Origin: SIG454 sp045646365 | GTDB lineage: Bacteria > Bacillota > Clostridia > Monoglobales > Monoglobaceae | Reading direction: 5' to 3' | DNA length: 64,000 nt | Assembly (NCBI GenBank): GCA_045646365.1 | Contig: JAZRKP010000083.1 | Span: 1-64,000, forward strand | Shown: positions 60,347-64,000 of the stretch, in pieces | Layout: each line of letters starts with the position of its first letter | Position numbering within the stretch: the first letter of the stretch is position 1 | The notes under the pieces: model-generated | The model's input: only the letters and a program-made list of their open reading frames with translations | What the model was told of the DNA's origin: nothing | Databases searched by the model: none | Translations under genes and position numbers: made by a program

Positions 60347-60837
60347 CTGATTATACGGTATGAAACATAGGCTGTTGTAATCCCCAAAACTATTCCGCCG
60401 ATAATATCTGTGGGGAAATGAACAAAAAGATAGAGTCTTGAAAAAGCAATTAAAATCGCAAGAACAAAAGCGGAGATACCCAGTTTTTTATGATACATAA
60501 AAATACTAAGGCTTGCCGCAAATGATGAAAAGGTATGTCCTGACGGAAATGAGTAGTCCGTAGGTGTGCTTATAAGTAGCTTCACACTCTCGTCAATCCA
60601 GCATGGCCGTTGTCGTGTGATAAGATTTTTAAGAATACCATTCCCGAAAATCAAGCAAAGGAGTAAAGCGAGGAGAACGGTTAAACCGCTTTTTCTGTAT
60701 TTTTTGAAGAAAAGCATAATAATTCCGACTAAAATCCAAATCTGACCGCTGTTTCCAAGATATGAAACAAATTTCATAAATGAATCAAGAATCGGAGTTC
60801 TTAGGTTTTGAATTGCATATAAAATATTAAATTCCAA
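60325..60837 (-). CDS. PAP2-family membrane phosphatase
   Basis: 170-residue integral membrane protein with about five helices and all three PAP2 signature motifs: KNLITRQRP (K-x6-RP), YSFPSGHTF (PSGH) and SRLYLFVHFPTDI (SR-x5-H). Likely acts on undecaprenyl pyrophosphate or another lipid phosphate outside the membrane. Start codon is TTG 60837, six bases after GGTGA. The gene is short for the family but complete. Confidence 0.88.
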   Translation of the reverse strand: MEFNILYAIQNLRTPILDSFMKFVSYLGNSGQIWILVGIIMLFFKKYRKSGLTVLLALLLCLIFGNGILKNLITRQRPCWIDESVKLLISTPTDYSFPSGHTFSSFAASLSIFMYHKKLGISAFVLAILIAFSRLYLFVHFPTDIIGGIVLGITTAYVSYRIIRKIYPVR

Positions 60838-60854
60838 TTTAAATCACCAAAAAT

Positions 60855-60883
60855 ATTTTATCATATGAAAAAAATATTGTCAA
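60855..60883 (-). promoter_or_regulatory. Promoter for the PAP2 gene
   Basis: Minus strand: TTGACA (60883-60878), a 17-base spacer, and TAAAAT (60860-60855). Confidence 0.75.
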
Positions 60884-60906
60884 ATTAAAATTTTTTTAAA
60901 AAAAGC

Positions 60907-60935
60907 TTGCATTTGGAAAAATTTTGTGGTATACT
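60907..60935 (+). promoter_or_regulatory. Promoter for rpsB-tsf
   Basis: TTGCAT (60907-60912), a 17-base spacer, and TATACT (60930-60935). A leader of about 130 bases follows before rpsB. Confidence 0.8.
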
Positions 60936-60941
60936 ATTATG

Positions 60942-61074
60942 GCATGTGAAATGCAGAGAAAAAATACGCACACTGTTGGATTGGTTGGGAAGTGCTGCAA
61001 ACAAAGTATACCCATGACAGTCCCCTGCCGAGTTGATAACAGTGGAGGTATAAAACTTATGGAGGTGTAAAATC
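60942..61074 (+). promoter_or_regulatory. Structured 5' leader of rpsB, candidate S2 autoregulatory RNA
   Basis: A small hairpin GCAT/ATGC (60942-60954) comes first. CACTGTT (60971-60977) then pairs with AACAGTG (61038-61044), enclosing a GGGA/TCCC helix (60987-60990 with 61021-61024) and a GG/CC pair beyond an internal loop. The closing helix ends at a GGAGG, so folding could mask a ribosome binding site. Ribosomal S2 leaders are known in other bacteria; I cannot match this to a named family. Confidence 0.5.
61059..61070 (+). other. Three-codon reading frame and duplicated ribosome binding site before rpsB
   Basis: GGAGG (61044-61048) precedes ATG-GAG-GTG-TAA (61059-61070) by ten bases. The codons of this minimal frame themselves contain the GGAGGTG that serves the rpsB ATG at 61075. 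It may be chance duplication of the site or a translation-sensing element. Confidence 0.35.
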
Positions 61075-61830
61075 ATGGGAGTAATTCAGATGAAGCAGTT
61101 GCTTGAAGCAGGTGTTCATTTCGGACATCAGACACGCCGTTGGAATCCTAAAATGGCGGAGTACATTTTTACAGAAAGAAACGGTATCTATATTATCGAC
61201 TTACAGAAAACTGTTAAGAAGATAGAAGAAGCTTACTATTTTGTTCGCGATATCGCTGCAGACGGCGGTACAGTTCTTTTTGTTGGAACAAAGAAACAGG
61301 CTCAGGATGCAATCCGTGAAGAGGCTGAAAGAACAGGTATGTATTTCGTTAACGCAAGATGGCTTGGCGGTATGCTTACAAACTTCAAGACAATCAAGAA
61401 AAGAATCGACAGACTTTATCAGCTCAAGAAAATGAGCGAAGACGGAACAATGGAACTTCTTCCTAAGAAAGAAGTTATCAAGCTCAACCTCGAAGCAGAA
61501 AAGCTTGAAAAGTTCCTCGGCGGTATCAAAGAGATGAAAGAAATTCCATCTGCTCTCTTTGTTGTTGACCCAAGAAAAGAAAAGAACGCTATATTGGAAG
61601 CTAAGAAGCTTGGTATTCCGGTTATCGCAATCGTTGACACAAACTGTGATCCGGAAGAAGCTGATTATCCGATTCCGGGTAATGACGATGCTATCCGTGC
61701 GGTTAAGCTTATCGTTTCTACAATCGGTAACGCTATAATCGAAGGCAGACAGGGTGAAGAATTCGCACCTGTTGCTGATGCTGAGGAAATCGAAGGAGAA
61801 GTTTCCCTCGATATGCTCGACGAAGAATAA
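61075..61830 (+). CDS. rpsB: 30S ribosomal protein S2
   Basis: 251-residue small-subunit protein. Signatures MKQLLEAGVHFGHQTRRWNPKM, GTKKQAQDAI and the PGNDDAIRAVKLI block. Acidic C-tail. GGAGGTG precedes the ATG at 61075. tsf follows after 32 bases, the universal bacterial pair. Confidence 0.98.
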   Translation: MGVIQMKQLLEAGVHFGHQTRRWNPKMAEYIFTERNGIYIIDLQKTVKKIEEAYYFVRDIAADGGTVLFVGTKKQAQDAIREEAERTGMYFVNARWLGGMLTNFKTIKKRIDRLYQLKKMSEDGTMELLPKKEVIKLNLEAEKLEKFLGGIKEMKEIPSALFVVDPRKEKNAILEAKKLGIPVIAIVDTNCDPEEADYPIPGNDDAIRAVKLIVSTIGNAIIEGRQGEEFAPVADAEEIEGEVSLDMLDEE

Positions 61831-61862
61831 TTTTGAATTTTTACGAAAGTGAGTGATATATA

Positions 61863-62780
61863 ATGGCATTTACAGCACAAGATGTTAAGACATTAAGAGA
61901 AATGACAAACTGCGGTATGATGGATTGTAAAAAGGCTTTAACAGAAACAAACGGCGATATGGACAAGGCTGTTGAATTCCTTCGTGAAAAAGGTCTTGCA
62001 ACTGCTGCTAAAAAGGCTGGCAGAATTGCTGCTGAAGGTCTCGTTGAGGCATCTTTATTCGGCAATGTAGGTGTTGTTGTTGAAATCAACACAGAAACAG
62101 ACTTTGTTGCTAAGAACGCTGATTTCCAGGCATTCGTTAAGGATGTTGCTAAGTGTATTGCTGATAATGCACCGGCTGATGTTGAGGCTCTTAAGGCAAC
62201 TCCTCTTTACGATGGACAGACTGTTGGCGAAGCTCTTACAGAGAAGATTGCTACAATCGGTGAAAATATGAACCTTCGTCGTTTCGACAGATACGAAGGT
62301 GTTAACACAGCGTATGTTCATGGTGGCGGTAAGATTGGTGTATTGGTTAACTTTGAGTTAGGCGATGCTTCCAAGGCTGACACAGATGCATTTAAAAATG
62401 CTGCACACGATGTTGCTCTTCAGGTTGCTGCTGCATTCCCGAAATATGTTAAGGAATCAGAAGTTCCTACTGAAGAAATTGAGAACGAAAAGAGAGTATT
62501 AACAGCTCAGGCTCTTGAAGAAGGTAAGCCGGAAGCTATCGTTGAAAAGATGGTTATCGGTAGAATTAAGAAGTTCTATAAGGACATCTGCTTAAACGAC
62601 CAGGCATTCGTTAAGGATCCTGATATGGATGTTAAGAAGTTCTTAGACGGTGTTGCTAAGGAACTCGGCACAACAATCGAAATCGTTAAGTTCGCTCGTT
62701 TTGAAAAGGGTGAAGGTCTTGAAAAGAAGGCTGACGATTTTGCTGCTGAAGTTGCTGCTATGGCTGGTGGAAATAACTAA
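61863..62780 (+). CDS. tsf: Translation elongation factor Ts
   Basis: 305-residue nucleotide exchange factor for EF-Tu. N-terminal UBA-like domain with VKTLREMTNCGMMDCKKALTE and the TDFVAKN motif of the core domain, then two EF-Ts repeats with VALQVAAAFPKYV. Length fits the long form. Ends in a strong terminator. Confidence 0.98.
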   Translation: MAFTAQDVKTLREMTNCGMMDCKKALTETNGDMDKAVEFLREKGLATAAKKAGRIAAEGLVEASLFGNVGVVVEINTETDFVAKNADFQAFVKDVAKCIADNAPADVEALKATPLYDGQTVGEALTEKIATIGENMNLRRFDRYEGVNTAYVHGGGKIGVLVNFELGDASKADTDAFKNAAHDVALQVAAAFPKYVKESEVPTEEIENEKRVLTAQALEEGKPEAIVEKMVIGRIKKFYKDICLNDQAFVKDPDMDVKKFLDGVAKELGTTIEIVKFARFEKGEGLEKKADDFAAEVAAMAGGNN

Positions 62781-62790
62781 TTTCACATAT

Positions 62791-62824
62791 AAAAAAGTCT
62801 GCTCAATCTGAGCAGACTTTTTTT
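62791..62824. terminator. Bidirectional terminator between tsf and prmC
   Basis: AAAAAGTCTGCTCA (62792-62805) pairs with TGAGCAGACTTTTT (62809-62822) over ATC, with T runs on either strand. The prmC stop codon lies within it. Confidence 0.93.
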
Positions 62825-63633
62825 GTACCTAAAACAACTCGGTCATTTCCGCCTAGGTCTTTTATAACTTGAACATCACAATAATAATTTTTCATTAGTT
62901 CTGAAACAGAATTTCCCTGATTAAACCCAATTTCAAAAGCAAGTACCCCATTTTCCTGCAAGGGGTTTTCGTTAATAATCTTTCTGTAAAAAATCAACCC
63001 GTCCCGTCCGCCGTCAAGTGCAGAAAATGGCTCATAATTTTTGACCTTATCTTCAAGAGTTTCGATTACCTCGGTCTCTATATATGGTGGATTTGAAACA
63101 ATTATATCAGGAATAATATTAAGAGGGGGGAACCCTTTCAAAATATCCTGTTTAATGAATTTAACTCTTGTGTCAACTCCGTTTTTTACAGCGTTTATCT
63201 TAGCAGTTTCCAAAGTTTTTTCTGATATATCAAAAGCGTATACAGTGGATTGCGATAAGTAATAAGCAAGACTGATTGCAATACATCCTGAACCCGTTCC
63301 AACATCGAAAATAGTTACTTTTTTACCGTCACATATTTTCAGGATTTCCTCTACAAGTATTTCTGTATCAGCTCGGGGAATGAGTGTGGAGGGATTAACG
63401 GAAAAATCAAGAGACATGAATTCCTTGTGGCCTGTTATGTATTCAACAGGTTCGTTATTTTTTAGTCTGTGCACCTTTTTTTCAATATCACAAACCATAT
63501 TCTCACTAACAGAAATATCGATAAATAGCCGGGATTTATCGATATTTAAAGTATTCATAATGATAATGTCTATTTCGGTCAAATTTCCGTAAGTTTCTTT
63601 AAGTTTTCTCCGTAGAGTCGAAAGATTTACCAT
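62803..63633 (-). CDS. prmC: Peptide chain release factor N5-glutamine methyltransferase
   Basis: 276-residue SAM-dependent enzyme methylating the GGQ glutamine of RF1/RF2. N-terminal helical domain, then the SAM motif VGTGSGCIAISLAYY, and the catalytic NPPY in IVSNPPYIET. The PRADTEILVE segment is typical. It overlaps the upstream DUF1385 gene by 7 bases; DUF1385-prmC is a common Firmicutes order, usually with prfA nearby. Confidence 0.95.
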   Translation of the reverse strand: MVNLSTLRRKLKETYGNLTEIDIIIMNTLNIDKSRLFIDISVSENMVCDIEKKVHRLKNNEPVEYITGHKEFMSLDFSVNPSTLIPRADTEILVEEILKICDGKKVTIFDVGTGSGCIAISLAYYLSQSTVYAFDISEKTLETAKINAVKNGVDTRVKFIKQDILKGFPPLNIIPDIIVSNPPYIETEVIETLEDKVKNYEPFSALDGGRDGLIFYRKIINENPLQENGVLAFEIGFNQGNSVSELMKNYYCDVQVIKDLGGNDRVVLGTKKVCSD

Positions 63634-64000
63634 TTGTCACTACCCTTTTCATCAGGAATAACAGCCTTAAGAGATGCAATAGCAACCTCAATCTGAGAAT
63701 CATCAGGCTCTTTTGTAGTTATATACTGAAATAATGTTCCGGGATAGCTGATAATTCTTGTGAAAAGATTATCGTGTCTACCTGCAAATTTGATTATTTC
63801 GTATGAAATTCCAGCAACAACAGGAATAAGAACTAATCTTGCCAAAAGCTTAAGGAAAATATTTTCAAACCTGATAAAGAAGAAGATTATAATACTGATA
63901 ACCATAACGATGAGTAAAAAACTTGTTCCGCAACGAGGGTGGAGACGAGTGTGCTTTTTGACATTTTCAACAGTAAGTTCTTCGCCGTGTTCATAACAAT
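63627..64000 (-). CDS. DUF1385 family membrane protein, 5' part beyond window
   Basis: The frame stays open to the window edge, so only the C-terminal 124 codons or so are present. The family signature HTRLHPRCGTSFLLIVMV precedes two membrane helices (ISIIIFFFI and LVLIPVVAGISYEI), followed by IQYITTKEP-like and EVAIASLKAVIPDEK segments. DUF1385 proteins are predicted metal-dependent membrane enzymes of unknown function. An apparent ATG at 63905 is internal. Confidence 0.88.
   Translation of the reverse strand, partial: CYEHGEELTVENVKKHTRLHPRCGTSFLLIVMVISIIIFFFIRFENIFLKLLARLVLIPVVAGISYEIIKFAGRHDNLFTRIISYPGTLFQYITTKEPDDSQIEVAIASLKAVIPDEKGSDKW

Noticed and set aside
61201..61869. 222-codon open frame opposite rpsB
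   Set aside because: Antisense shadow of a highly conserved gene with biased codons; composition is Phe/Cys-rich nonsense and there is no start signal.
1..64000. CRISPR arrays, tRNA, rRNA, tmRNA or SRP RNA genes
   Set aside because: Looked for repeated spacers, CCA-ending cloverleaves and conserved rRNA or SRP segments in all gaps; none seen by eye, though a covariance-model scan would be needed to exclude small RNAs.

Overview
The window looks like chromosomal core genome from a low-GC, strictly anaerobic member of the Clostridia (Firmicutes). The signs are AT-rich codon use (AGA, CTT, GGT), strong AGGAGG-type ribosome binding sites, textbook TTGACA/TATAAT promoters with 17-base spacers, [FeFe]-hydrogenases, ABC-F proteins, and SpoIIM-like, SpoIIE-like, YlxM and YqeK proteins. 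There is no rRNA or tRNA gene, CRISPR array, phage or transposon. I cannot name the genus. The C-terminal module of the secreted protein at 57995 is reminiscent of surface proteins of gut Clostridia such as Monoglobus, but that is only an impression.

Layout. 1-1347: 3' part of an acyl-CoA synthetase gene whose base composition changes sharply near position 500. 1388-13489: one long run from a consensus promoter: dxs, tlyA, nadK, recN, a RseC-like gene, an ABC-F ATPase, smc and ftsY. 13498-17140: ylxM, ffh, rpsP, khpA, rimM and trmD (protein targeting and ribosome maturation). 17149-24272: a membrane-anchored zinc-ribbon/propeller protein, nadD (apparently with an ATC start), yqeK, an LCP protein, rsfS, leuS and a small lipoprotein. 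24320-29204, minus strand: a five-gene hydrogenase cluster with two thioredoxin-like [2Fe-2S] proteins, a sensory group C [FeFe]-hydrogenase with a PAS region, a SpoIIE-type phosphatase and a group B [FeFe]-hydrogenase. 29238-30863: a second ABC-F gene. 30892-37606: a complete atpIBEFHAGDC operon. Its c subunit carries a two-glutamate, Na+-type ion site, and its epsilon subunit lacks the C-terminal helices. 37611-44275: apbE, a secreted metallo-beta-lactamase-fold protein, DUF3006, PP2C, an aminotransferase, proC, spoIIM and xerD. 44572-52420, minus strand: a complete-looking Phe/Tyr operon (aroF, tyrA, aroB, aroA, aroC, pheA, an aroE-aroK fusion), lacking only 3-dehydroquinate dehydratase. 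52430-55171, minus strand: pssA, psd and a membrane-anchored RCC1 propeller protein. 55215-60883: a phosphoglucomutase, a DeoR regulator, a secreted protein, a transaldolase-like aldolase and a PAP2 phosphatase. 60907-64000: rpsB (with a structured leader) and tsf, then prmC and a partial DUF1385 gene on the minus strand.

The most interesting element is upstream of aroF. A 30-codon reading frame with seven Phe and three Tyr codons and a good ribosome binding site is followed by a strong intrinsic terminator. Three short segments can pair as mutually exclusive 1:2, 2:3 and 3:4 helices. This has the architecture of ribosome-mediated attenuation, where a Firmicute would more usually use a T-box. 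Other points are the hydrogen-sensing signalling cluster, the two-carboxylate ATP synthase rotor with a short epsilon subunit, the non-AUG nadD start, a perfect 14-bp inverted repeat at the start of the SRP transcript, and the composition break inside the first gene.
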